The position numbers were made by a program, and so were the translations under genes. The notes beneath the pieces are model-generated. The model did not search any database. It was given only the letters and a program-made list of their open reading frames with translations, and was not told where the DNA came from. A stretch of DNA of 64,000 bases from G963556115 sp963678205 (GTDB lineage Bacteria; Planctomycetota; SZUA-567), in assembly GCA_963678205.1 (NCBI GenBank), contig OY782760.1:124001-188000 (forward strand). The letters run 5' to 3'. This document shows, piece by piece, positions 29,201 to 36,958 of the stretch (positions are counted from its first letter, which is position 1; each line of letters opens with the position of its first letter).

Positions 29201-29263
29201 TATTTCACTCATACCTCTTTTACAGTCTTCAACCAATAAAATTCTATAATTTTTATCCCCCAT
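26234..29263 (-). CDS. Receiver-like domain fused to a very long coiled coil
   Basis: Residues 1-125 resemble a response-regulator receiver (ILLVEDCKRGMSEI, SFSAVLLAPNLPNYDGTSLV), but the phosphorylated aspartate is replaced by Ala59 and the conserved lysine loop is absent (VEKIVYDGN). Acidic residues of the metal pocket (Glu12, Asp13) remain. Residues about 165-1000 are almost uninterrupted Glu/Lys/Leu-rich heptads, predicting a rod well over 100 nm if continuous. No output domain, membrane segment or signal peptide is present. It could be a cytoskeletal or polar scaffold with a phosphorylation-independent receiver; this is inference. The upstream start has no strong ribosome binding site. 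Confidence 0.75.
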   Translation of the reverse strand: MGDKNYRILLVEDCKRGMSEIYTNFLFSEYNNLHINLVTSVADIEHRLKTDSFSAVLLAPNLPNYDGTSLVNYIKKTIKGIPLVVFLDSSDEQRINDVKKIQVEKIVYDGNVDIKEIAELCKKSGNYVNPLSRKVVAPKFGQEITRDTSDSTVVSYRTGDDFAESKIDVQAEIKRHREALLKAREESENSKEAEIRAKNEAEKLREEALNAKNEAENIKRKVEELKLENTEKSKIIEENKQRVNSISQEVDTCKESYGQELDAVIQERDKLVVSLQNVQIELDDKKSVINHCNDELFNLRKEVDSLINEKNELSRRFDDSENKRNISLRDVQDALKSLETAENAAKIASERIAALEVKVDETIVQRDKALESARLAGEYSNTANQERNEALEREKNSLEAKLRAEKFAVELTSKLDDSEKMVGNLNKVVESLELRCEELEAGQAALIEAEHVGLQREREGREKAEAELNEVKNALVELEEIELERAKLEELLKEEQSKEHEHMQVKTRELEDILANERDNNIELQEKLNSIKGQMESKTKEIGLLVINNERYESELAQKDEILGVLEGRVLEYKNTLNELEVQHNEELKQYSDKLKISEEKVGNYCLAEEEMKLKIQSLIEEKEVILAEKKEIMESYANKAEAVQDRLNAAERMLKDCEWKLENETTLKDLALERVMELGAFEEQVGQLEIELEEKNKSIESMTTLVSVQKEELAQLKENEAVMKDRVQLENLEKDMVLDKIRAEFEALKQEYHEFREVAIQEKESIAANAQDVQNRLRESNEKLKNTQWEAQEACKEKARLVDRVGELESEVNLIGDLHLEVDELKDLLQKAEKKVLFLTEENEKLVDKISSYNGMAIKINELEEKAQLADKVALEIEGLNKALNQEQIEHRRLSVEVRKANERENHLQELKNSNKDLSWELMRARTLIGEYMAREEERAIEGGLFKEAEVEKLKSELKQKEELLETLIKDREVFTQEQLNKVAELTELYEKAQAERLELLEKLGRQQ

Positions 29264-29440
29264 AATATCTCCACAGAGCCAAAAGATTTAATACTATTAT
29301 TTTTAATGTATTGCAGAATTTCAATACAGTCATTATACTTCAGTATTACCTTGGATAATTTTACAATAGATATTTTTTTTGTCAATGTAGATTTTATTAC
29401 CTAAATCAGTGATATATTTTTTATTCAAATTTAACAATAT

Positions 29441-30013
29441 ATGAAAGATAACAAAATGGTATATGTCGGCAGAGGTGGTGAAAAACTTGAATGGGCAATA
29501 AATGAATTTTCTGTACCGGTTGAAGGACTTATATGCTGCGACTTAGGAAGTAATGTTGGAGGGTTTGTTGACTGTCTTCTACAACATGGAGCCACAAAGG
29601 TATATTCAGTTGACACTTCATACGGCACCCTTGCCTGGACTCTACGAAATGATAGCCGAGTTATCGTTATGGAAAGAACCAACGCCCTGCATGTTGAAAT
29701 ACCAGAAAGAGTAGATCTCGTCACATGTGATGTTGGCTGGACAAAACAGGAAAAAGTTCTCCCGAAAGCTGTCTCACTTTTAAAATCTGGAGGTAAAATT
29801 CTCAGTCTTCTGAAACCTCAATATGAAGCAACAAGAGACGAAATGGAAAAAGGGAGAAAAGGTAGGGTAAAAGAAGAATCCCTTGACAACATTTTAGAAC
29901 GAGTTAAAGAAAGTGCTGAACAGACAGGCTTTAAATTGCGCGGGCCTTCCCGAGCTCCATTTCTTGGAGGAAAAGGGAAAAATCCTGAATTTTATTTTAT
30001 TTTAGAAAGCTAA
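29441..30013 (+). CDS. TlyA/FtsJ-like 2'-O-methyltransferase lacking an S4 domain
   Basis: The 190-residue protein aligns with the catalytic part of TlyA rRNA methyltransferases: VYVGRGGEKLEWAINEF at the N-terminus, the SAM loop CDLGSNVGGFVDCLLQHGA (33-51), DLVTCDVGW and LSLLKPQYEA. TlyA proteins usually carry an RNA-binding S4 domain of about 60 residues in front; here the protein starts directly at the catalytic domain. It may need a partner or recognise another RNA. The start is uncertain between ATG at 29441 and ATG at 29456; neither has a strong Shine-Dalgarno. It is divergent from the coiled-coil gene. Confidence 0.8.
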   Translation: MKDNKMVYVGRGGEKLEWAINEFSVPVEGLICCDLGSNVGGFVDCLLQHGATKVYSVDTSYGTLAWTLRNDSRVIVMERTNALHVEIPERVDLVTCDVGWTKQEKVLPKAVSLLKSGGKILSLLKPQYEATRDEMEKGRKGRVKEESLDNILERVKESAEQTGFKLRGPSRAPFLGGKGKNPEFYFILES

Positions 30014-30023
30014 AAAGTTTATC

Positions 30024-30052
30024 TTGACTAAAATCTACAGATACTGTAGTGT
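30024..30052 (+). promoter_or_regulatory. Putative promoter with palindromic operator before the CheA-CheV gene
   Basis: TTGACT at 30024-30029 and TAGTGT at 30047-30052 are 17 bases apart. Between them and overlapping the -10 lies the perfect inverted repeat CTACAG-ATA-CTGTAG (30035-30049). The placement suits a repressor site; the -10 is poor, so confidence is limited. Confidence 0.4.
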
Positions 30053-30154
30053 AAAAATTGTCCGAATATAAATTTATTTCAGATAGCAATTTTAATACTT
30101 GGTACATTTATATTCTAATTACAAATTTTCACTACTAACAGGCGATAATCTCAT

Positions 30155-33100
30155 ATGCTAACTCAAAAAGTATCACAAATGATAAATACTTTATCAACTG
30201 ATCTTAATGTGGGGATATCACTAAACGATCCCCAAGCATGGCAAGAACTGGCAGATTTATGCAATGGCATTAATCTAGAGCTTATTTCAGAAGCAGAATT
30301 TATTTTATCCGATATAGTAGCTAGGGCTAAAGATATACTGCACCATCTAGCAGTAAACCGCCCTGAACCGATTGACACCGAAATCTCGCATCTTTTAAAT
30401 TTAGTTACAATCTTAAGTACAGCTGTAGAAGACAAGAAATATGATCAAGCTTTAGCAAGAGAGATTGTTGCCAATACAGATCTCTTTCTTTCAGATCTTG
30501 AGAGCATCAATGAGTCCCAGCATAACGAACCAGCTATAGAAATTGATGAAGAATTCATGCAGGAAATAGAGAGCCGCATAGATCGTCTGGAATCAACGCT
30601 TTTTGATGCTCTTGAAGAAGGGTGTTCTGACGACGACGAATGCCGAAGTATTTTTCGGGAATTTCACACATTGAAAGGAGAAGCAGGGATACTCGGACTT
30701 ACCGCATTAAGTAGTTACTGGCACTCTGTAGAAGAAGTTATACAGGAAGCTCGCTCTGGTAATTTAAGCTTTTCTAGAAATTCAATCGACCTTTTACTAC
30801 AAATGGTAAAATTCGGAAGAGATCTATTAAGAAATGGGATACTTGATGCAACACAACGCAAAGAATCCCAGACAATACTTGAAAAACTAAATTCTGAAGT
30901 TTTAGGTGACAAAGATACAAATAAACTAGAAGAAGAAAAAGCAAGTGCGTCTCTCCAAGAACAGGCTGTTGAAAAAACAATGAAAACAGACCACTTTATT
31001 TCAGAAAACCTTGAAGAGAATAATGAAGAAATTGACTATTCATTCTCTGATGATATTGATGATATCGAAGACGATTTCTTTACAATGCAACCAGATGACA
31101 TGATGGACGACTTGCAGCCTGAAAAAGATACCGAAGAGACGACAACCACACATGATATTCCATACATAATCATAGATGAACCTGAAGAAACACCTAGCAA
31201 TCTACCTAAAGCCCCTATGATTAAAAATCCTGTAAAAGAAGACTCTGATAAAAACATAGAACCAGAAGCGCAAGAAATCAAAGATAACAGTCTTCAGAAG
31301 CCTACACATACGGAAGTAGAAAATGAAGATACAGAACTATCCTCAGATACTACTGATACTTTAAAAAATACAGAAGAAAAAATTGAGGAAAAGGATGTAG
31401 AGGCTTACTCACTCCGCAATGTCCAGATAGAGGTAAAAAAACTCGATGAGCTTCTTGATATTGTCAGTGAAGTCTCTCTAATTGGTTCACACCTCTCTAG
31501 TAATCCAGATATAAGCTCAATAAGCTCTGCTACAGGAGATCTTCAAGACCTACTGAGATTTTGCAGAACTCTCAATGACATGGCAAGTTCTTTTAGAATG
31601 ACCCCAATCGCACCGCTATTCCATAGAATTCAACGTGCAGCTAATGACGCAGCTCGAGCAATAGGCAAACAAGTCAATGTAATTTCTGATGGTCAAGAAA
31701 CCAAGGTTGACCGTATAGTTATTGAAAGGCTCAGTGCTGCCCTGATACACCTTGTTAGAAACTCTGTTGGTCACGGAATAGAATCAGCAAGCAAACGGCG
31801 AGAATTGAACAAACCTCCGGTAGGCAGACTTCACATTAGTGCCCGTCAGACAGGAGCTGATATTATTATTGAATTCAGTGACGATGGTTCAGGTCTAGAT
31901 ATAGAAAAAATACGAAAAAAAGCCGTATCTTCCGGGCGCATCTCTGAAGGAGACTCTTTCAAAGAGCAAGACATTGTAAATCTTATCTTTTCCAGTGGTT
32001 TTTCAACATCCGACTCTGTTAACGGTATTTCGGGACGAGGTGTTGGCATGGCGATTGTACAGGAATCAATGGATTCTCTCAGAGGCAGGATTGAAGTGGA
32101 TAATAGACCCGGAGAAGGAATAACCTTCAGACTACGTTTCCCCGTTGCTTTAGCCGCAGTTGAGGCTTTACTTGTAACTTTAAGTAATAATATTATTGCA
32201 ATACCGGTTCAATCTGTACGTGAGACATTCAGGCTTGATAAGGGACAACTATCAACCGTTGAAGGCAGAGGCAAAATGGTCAATGTTAGAGGAATAATTG
32301 TTCCTTTAATCAAGATGTCAGAATTTCTTGGAATAAATGGCACACACGACACAGATACTGGTGTACTGGTACTTGTTGACGAAGGAGATAAGCTTGCTGC
32401 TATTCTGGTTGACACTGTTATGGAAACAAGACAGGTGGTTATCAGACAGCTTGAAGGACAGCTTAGAGATATTCCAGAGATAACTGGTTGCGCATTGTTA
32501 AGCGATAGGCAAATAGCCCTTGTTTTAGATACACGACGTGTTATTGAAAACTCATATATAGCTTCTGGAACTGCATATTCTGATGCAGGAGCAACAATGG
32601 CTGCTGCAGAACGCAAAGTAGAAGTTGTCACTATTGGTTCAAATGCTGTAGGTATTATAGATTTTATTATCAAAGCACGCAAAGCAGACGGCAGTATAAA
32701 AATTCACAAATTTGCAATCAACGCTTTTAAAACACGAGAATTTGTACCCGTTACAACCCTTACAGCTGTCCCGGACATGCCAAAAGGTTTTGCTGGCATG
32801 CTACTCCTTAGAGAAGAAACAATCCCTGTAATGTCTCTAGATTTACTACTAGGTCTTCCCGGGACCAAAGAAAGAAATTTTGAATTTGAAAAGATTATTA
32901 TCATTTGCGAATTTTCAGGTGTCACCGTTGGTTTTATTGTAACAGAAGTAAACAGCGTAAGTTATATTTCATGGAACGACATCGCACCACCTCCACAAGG
33001 CGGTCCTCTAATTTCACTAAATTATGTAATCGGCACAATACTCATGCCTTCTACTGATAGCTACATGTATGACAAATCTGACGATATAAAATCAGATGGA

Positions 33101-33595
33101 GTAACACTTCTTCTAGATTTTGAACAAATTGTACAGCAAGTTATAGATTTATATGGCAATATTGGAGATAGCTTATCTGAGATTACTCTTCGCAAAGACA
33201 TTACCAAAATTATGCTTGTAGAGGACTCACCTCTAATAAGACGTGAAACAGCAAGAGCACTAGAAGAGCATAATATACAGGTTCTCCAAGCTGGAGACGG
33301 ACTAGAAGCAAAAAAAATCCTCGAACAATTCAGCAAACAGGCAAAACACGACCAAAAAAGCATTTTTAACTATATCGATCTAATATTATCAGATATAGAA
33401 ATGCCACAAATGGATGGCTACAGTCTTACTCAATTTGTAAAAGCCAATCATGAGCTCAGGCTCATCCCTGTACTTCTGCACAGTTCGCTTACAAACGATA
33501 CAATTGTTAAGAGAGCCAAAGAAGTTCATGCTGACGGTTTTGTGCCTAAGTGCGACCCAGAAAAACTTGTTGACCATCTTAAAAAATACATTTAG
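30155..33595 (+). CDS. CheA-type histidine kinase fused to a CheV-like CheW-receiver module
   Basis: The 1146-residue cytoplasmic protein has, in order: an N-terminal helical region; an HPt domain with phospho-accepting His171 in FREFHTLKGEAG; an acidic low-complexity linker (about 260-415); a CheA dimerisation and ATPase core with HLVRNSVGHGIE near 531 (the usual Asp before HG is Gly), DDGSGLD near 577 and GRGVGMAIV near 628; a first CheW domain (about 655-790); a second CheW domain (about 810-990); and a receiver with phospho-acceptor Asp1080 in LILSDIEMPQMDG. The second CheW plus receiver match CheV in order and motifs (FVPVTTLTAVP, VSYISWNDIAPPPQG). No receptor, cheY or methylation genes are nearby, so it may control pili or another output. 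Confidence 0.9.
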   Translation: MLTQKVSQMINTLSTDLNVGISLNDPQAWQELADLCNGINLELISEAEFILSDIVARAKDILHHLAVNRPEPIDTEISHLLNLVTILSTAVEDKKYDQALAREIVANTDLFLSDLESINESQHNEPAIEIDEEFMQEIESRIDRLESTLFDALEEGCSDDDECRSIFREFHTLKGEAGILGLTALSSYWHSVEEVIQEARSGNLSFSRNSIDLLLQMVKFGRDLLRNGILDATQRKESQTILEKLNSEVLGDKDTNKLEEEKASASLQEQAVEKTMKTDHFISENLEENNEEIDYSFSDDIDDIEDDFFTMQPDDMMDDLQPEKDTEETTTTHDIPYIIIDEPEETPSNLPKAPMIKNPVKEDSDKNIEPEAQEIKDNSLQKPTHTEVENEDTELSSDTTDTLKNTEEKIEEKDVEAYSLRNVQIEVKKLDELLDIVSEVSLIGSHLSSNPDISSISSATGDLQDLLRFCRTLNDMASSFRMTPIAPLFHRIQRAANDAARAIGKQVNVISDGQETKVDRIVIERLSAALIHLVRNSVGHGIESASKRRELNKPPVGRLHISARQTGADIIIEFSDDGSGLDIEKIRKKAVSSGRISEGDSFKEQDIVNLIFSSGFSTSDSVNGISGRGVGMAIVQESMDSLRGRIEVDNRPGEGITFRLRFPVALAAVEALLVTLSNNIIAIPVQSVRETFRLDKGQLSTVEGRGKMVNVRGIIVPLIKMSEFLGINGTHDTDTGVLVLVDEGDKLAAILVDTVMETRQVVIRQLEGQLRDIPEITGCALLSDRQIALVLDTRRVIENSYIASGTAYSDAGATMAAAERKVEVVTIGSNAVGIIDFIIKARKADGSIKIHKFAINAFKTREFVPVTTLTAVPDMPKGFAGMLLLREETIPVMSLDLLLGLPGTKERNFEFEKIIIICEFSGVTVGFIVTEVNSVSYISWNDIAPPPQGGPLISLNYVIGTILMPSTDSYMYDKSDDIKSDGVTLLLDFEQIVQQVIDLYGNIGDSLSEITLRKDITKIMLVEDSPLIRRETARALEEHNIQVLQAGDGLEAKKILEQFSKQAKHDQKSIFNYIDLILSDIEMPQMDGYSLTQFVKANHELRLIPVLLHSSLTNDTIVKRAKEVHADGFVPKCDPEKLVDHLKKYI

Positions 33596-34228
33596 CTCTA
33601 TAACTCATATTCTAAAGACAACTATTACTACGTTGCAATAAACGATTAAAATTTATCGCCCTCTTCAGGCATTTCTGACAACTTTTTATCGTCATAAGAT
33701 ATTAACCGTACTGTTTCTTTATCTTCTGTATTACAGTAATATCATCTGAAAGCCCCTGTCAGTTACGCCCGCTTCGTCAGAATCAATGCAAAATAACAGC
33801 AAAATATTTGAAAGATTATCTTTGATTTCCACTCAAAGCTTGAAAAAATCATTAAATCAGCAAGAAATAAACGTGCTAAGATAATGCTGAGCTTTATACA
33901 GAAAATAGCAGAGCAAAATTCTGATAGTAAGAATCATGAAAAATTTAAATTAAATTGAAAAGCGCCTCCCTCCAGCTTCACCATATTAATTCACAAAAAA
34001 TAAAGAATTCTATCCACTGCCAGTCAAACAACAAAAAGGTGATATCTCTATTAAATCCTCATACAACTTTTGCCGAAAAAAAGATAAATAAACGTATAAC
34101 CACTTGCAATTACCACTAGTTATGGATATAGTTACATCTCTTAATTATTTTAACAACTAACCACAGAAGTAGGTTACGAAAGCCTCTTTATTCGTAAGTC
34201 CTTCTGTTTATACAAGTTAGAGGGACCT
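33596..34228. other. Long intergenic region with possible gene remnants and fusA leader
   Basis: No complete gene is visible. On the plus strand, about 33812-33958 reads KIIFDFHSKLEKIIKSARNK and onward to a stop without a start codon; on the minus strand, about 33652-33755 contains LSDDITVIQ, reminiscent of SpoIIE-type phosphatase ends, then shifts frame. Both are too short to name and may be decay products. The last 70 bases form the fusA leader hairpin. Confidence 0.4.
34163..34207 (+). promoter_or_regulatory. Two-step stem-loop in the fusA leader
   Basis: ACAGAAG (34163-34169) pairs with CTTCTGT (34201-34207), and inside it TTACGAA (34174-34180) pairs with TTCGTAA (34191-34197), closing a ten-base loop. 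The asymmetrical internal loop is TAGG opposite GTC. It ends 12 bases before the AGAGGG ribosome binding site of fusA, so it could influence translation. No T run follows, so it is not a terminator. Confidence 0.55.
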
Positions 34229-36307
34229 ATGAGTGCAAAGAACACTCCGCTAGGCAATATTCGAAATATTGGCATCATTGCTCATATTGATGCCGGTAAG
34301 ACGACTACTACCGAGCGAATTCTATATTATTCAGGCAAAGAACACCGCATGGGCGAAGTCCATGAGGGTACTGCCATCATGGATTACATGCAAGACGAAC
34401 AGGAGCGCGGCATAACTATTACTTCTGCTGCTACTACTTTTTTCTGGCAAAAACATCAGATAAACCTTATTGACACCCCAGGACATGTAGATTTTACAGC
34501 TGAAGTTGAGCGAAGTTTACGCGTTCTTGACGGAGCTGTTGCAGTATTTTGCGGTGTAGGTGGTGTTGAAGCACAATCAGAAACCGTATGGAGACAAGCT
34601 GACCGCTATCATGTTCCACGTCTTGCATTTATAAACAAGCTCGACCGATCTGGAGCCGAAGTTGATCATGTACTTGAAGAGATGCGCGAAAGACTTAACG
34701 CAAAACCACTACAACTGCAACTTCCTGTTGGCATTGAAGAAAATTTCAAAGGCATCATTGATCTCATCAATATGGAACAAATTATTTATGATGACGAAAC
34801 AGGTGAAACCTATACAAAATCCGCGATTAATGAAGAGTATATGGAAGAAGCCGAATTGCACCGACTACATTTAGTAGAGAGCATAGCTGAGTCTGACGAA
34901 GAACTTATGGAAAAGTATTTGACTGATGAAGATCTTAGTGTAGAAGATATAAAAACAGGTATCAGAAATATGACTCTTGCAAAAGAGATTACACCTGTAT
35001 TTTTAGGATCATCGCTAAGAAACAAAGGAGTTCAACCTCTTTTAGATGCTATTGTAGACTTCCTACCATCACCAAAAGATGTTCCAGAAATGACTGGACA
35101 CGATCCAAAAGATCATTCAAAAATATTCACTTGTTCCCCTTCACGCAAAGAACAATTATGCGCTCTTGCGTTTAAAATCACTGATGATCAACATGGACCA
35201 CTCACATTCCTGCGTATTTACTCAGGGGAGTTGAATGAAGGAGAAAGAGTAATAGTAAGCTCAAGTGGACGTAAAGAAAGAGCTAGTCGCATTTGGAGAA
35301 TGCATGCTGAACACAGAGACAGAGAAAAAACTGTTGGCCCAGGAGAAATCGTAGGTGTCAGTGGCTTTAAATTCGCTGCAACAGGGGATACCATTTGTTC
35401 AGAAGGAACTCAAGCAATTGAACTTGAACCACCAAAATTCCCATCTACAGTTATCAGTATGGCTGTTGAGCCTAGAAGCAATGATGATCGCGACAAACTA
35501 ATGGAAGTGCTTGAAAAGCTTTCTAGAGAAGATCCAACATTTAATTACCGCACAGATGATGAAACAGGACAGCTTATTCTTTCTGGTATGGGAGAATTGC
35601 ACCTAGACATTATAGCAACAAGAATTACGCGAGACTATAAAGTTGCATGCAACACAGGTAATCCAAGAGTTACATACAGAGAAGCTGTTGTTGGATCCGG
35701 CTCAGGAAAAGGTGAATTTGAGCAGTCTATGGGCGGGAAAGACCACTATGCCAAGGTAGAGCTCAATATAAAAAGAATTTCTACAAGTGAACCAGAGCTT
35801 AAAATTACTGCATCAGAAATGGTTATTAATCCACACTCACATACAGCTATTGAAGAGGGATTTACTGGTGGCTGCATCTCTGGCCCATTAGGTGGTTACC
35901 CTGTTATTCATATCAGTTGCGAGGTTACAGGTGGAGCAACTCGCGAAGGATGTGAAAGCGAAGTTGCATTTACAGCTGCAACAGAAGCGGCTATGCGTGA
36001 TGCTATCAATAAAGCTGGAGCAGAACTACTGGAACCTATTATGACTCTTGAAGTCACAACTCCAGATGAGTTTATGGGTGGAATAATTCATGATCTCAAT
36101 GGACGCCGATGCGAAATTCAGGAAATAGGTGACAGAGGTAACATGAAAGTAGTACATGCGAAAGCTCCTCTTGCTGAGATGTTTGGCTATGCAACTGTGG
36201 TACGCGGACTATCCACAGGTAGAGCAAGTTATAGTATGGAACCATGTGCGTTTGCATCGGTCCCACGTAAGAAATGGCAAGATATACTCGGCTATGATCC
36301 ATCATAA
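34229..36307 (+). CDS. fusA: Elongation factor G
   Basis: EF-G drives ribosomal translocation with GTP. The 692 residues show the P-loop AHIDAGKT, switch I RGITITSAATTF, DTPGHVDF and NKLDR, followed by domains II to V (domain IV includes GFTGGCISGPLGGYPVI). It is a full-length translocase, somewhat divergent from the commonest EF-G, and may belong to the spd-type EF-G lineages described in spirochaetes, planctomycetes and deltaproteobacteria. rpsL and rpsG, normally just upstream, are absent, replaced by 633 bases without a gene. Its codons are less biased than those of tuf. AGAGGG precedes the ATG. Confidence 0.93.
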   Translation: MSAKNTPLGNIRNIGIIAHIDAGKTTTTERILYYSGKEHRMGEVHEGTAIMDYMQDEQERGITITSAATTFFWQKHQINLIDTPGHVDFTAEVERSLRVLDGAVAVFCGVGGVEAQSETVWRQADRYHVPRLAFINKLDRSGAEVDHVLEEMRERLNAKPLQLQLPVGIEENFKGIIDLINMEQIIYDDETGETYTKSAINEEYMEEAELHRLHLVESIAESDEELMEKYLTDEDLSVEDIKTGIRNMTLAKEITPVFLGSSLRNKGVQPLLDAIVDFLPSPKDVPEMTGHDPKDHSKIFTCSPSRKEQLCALAFKITDDQHGPLTFLRIYSGELNEGERVIVSSSGRKERASRIWRMHAEHRDREKTVGPGEIVGVSGFKFAATGDTICSEGTQAIELEPPKFPSTVISMAVEPRSNDDRDKLMEVLEKLSREDPTFNYRTDDETGQLILSGMGELHLDIIATRITRDYKVACNTGNPRVTYREAVVGSGSGKGEFEQSMGGKDHYAKVELNIKRISTSEPELKITASEMVINPHSHTAIEEGFTGGCISGPLGGYPVIHISCEVTGGATREGCESEVAFTAATEAAMRDAINKAGAELLEPIMTLEVTTPDEFMGGIIHDLNGRRCEIQEIGDRGNMKVVHAKAPLAEMFGYATVVRGLSTGRASYSMEPCAFASVPRKKWQDILGYDPS

Positions 36308-36419
36308 GCCTTAGGCAAATTACAAAACGTTATAATGTGTTCAGCTATAAGGTAAATTGAGCAACATTACATTGATTATGATATTAATACTTTTTTTACA
36401 AATGCAAAGGATAAGTATA

Positions 36420-36890
36420 ATGCAGTTAACTAAAATAATCGCAGTACTTACTCTCGTAGCATCAATATTTATATCAGGCTGTACTAGCGAAATCAACAAC
36501 GGTACTGTTTCAGAACTTCCTGAGCCGGAAGTGGCAAAAGAGGAAGCGAAAAATGCTCTCCAAGAGTGGCAATCACTACTTGAGACAGGACAGAATGCCG
36601 AATTTATTCGTGTAAGTATGCCAACAAAAATTTATGAAATGGCAATGGATGAAAATGGTGAGCTAAAGCCTCAAGTTGTAAAAAAACTCAGAGCTTTTGC
36701 TCCAAAAGTAGTAAACGCACTTAATGAGGCTCAATTTCTAAACCCAGTAATAAAAGGTGAAAATGTAGTCTTTGAGTATAACGACATCCATTCATCAGGA
36801 GGTTTTTTCAAGAATGAAAAAATCGTTATCACCAAGAGCGGAGGACGTTGGTACTTCAATGGAGAGATGATTAACGAAGTATCTCAATAA
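36420..36890 (+). CDS. Small lipoprotein between fusA and tuf
   Basis: The protein has a lipoprotein signal, MQLTKIIAVLTLVASIFISG followed by Cys21, and about 135 exported residues of unknown function (EEAKNALQEWQSLLETGQNA, later KIVITKSGGRWYFNGEM), which suggests a small alpha+beta domain of the NTF2-like kind. I set the start at the ATG at 36420: AAGGA lies eight bases upstream and the signal peptide then has normal length; an in-frame start at 36357 would place 21 hydrophobic residues in front. It sits within the translation cluster, 112 bases after fusA and 68 before tuf, an unusual place for an envelope protein. Confidence 0.75.
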   Translation: MQLTKIIAVLTLVASIFISGCTSEINNGTVSELPEPEVAKEEAKNALQEWQSLLETGQNAEFIRVSMPTKIYEMAMDENGELKPQVVKKLRAFAPKVVNALNEAQFLNPVIKGENVVFEYNDIHSSGGFFKNEKIVITKSGGRWYFNGEMINEVSQ

Positions 36891-36958
36891 AAAATTTTAT
36901 TTTGTAATAATTAATATAATTGTAGTAAATTGTTTATTTTATTTTAGGAGAAATTATA

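Noticed and set aside
32209..32682. 157-codon open frame antisense to the CheA-CheV gene
   Set aside because: Covers conserved CheW sequence on the other strand and has no independent evidence.
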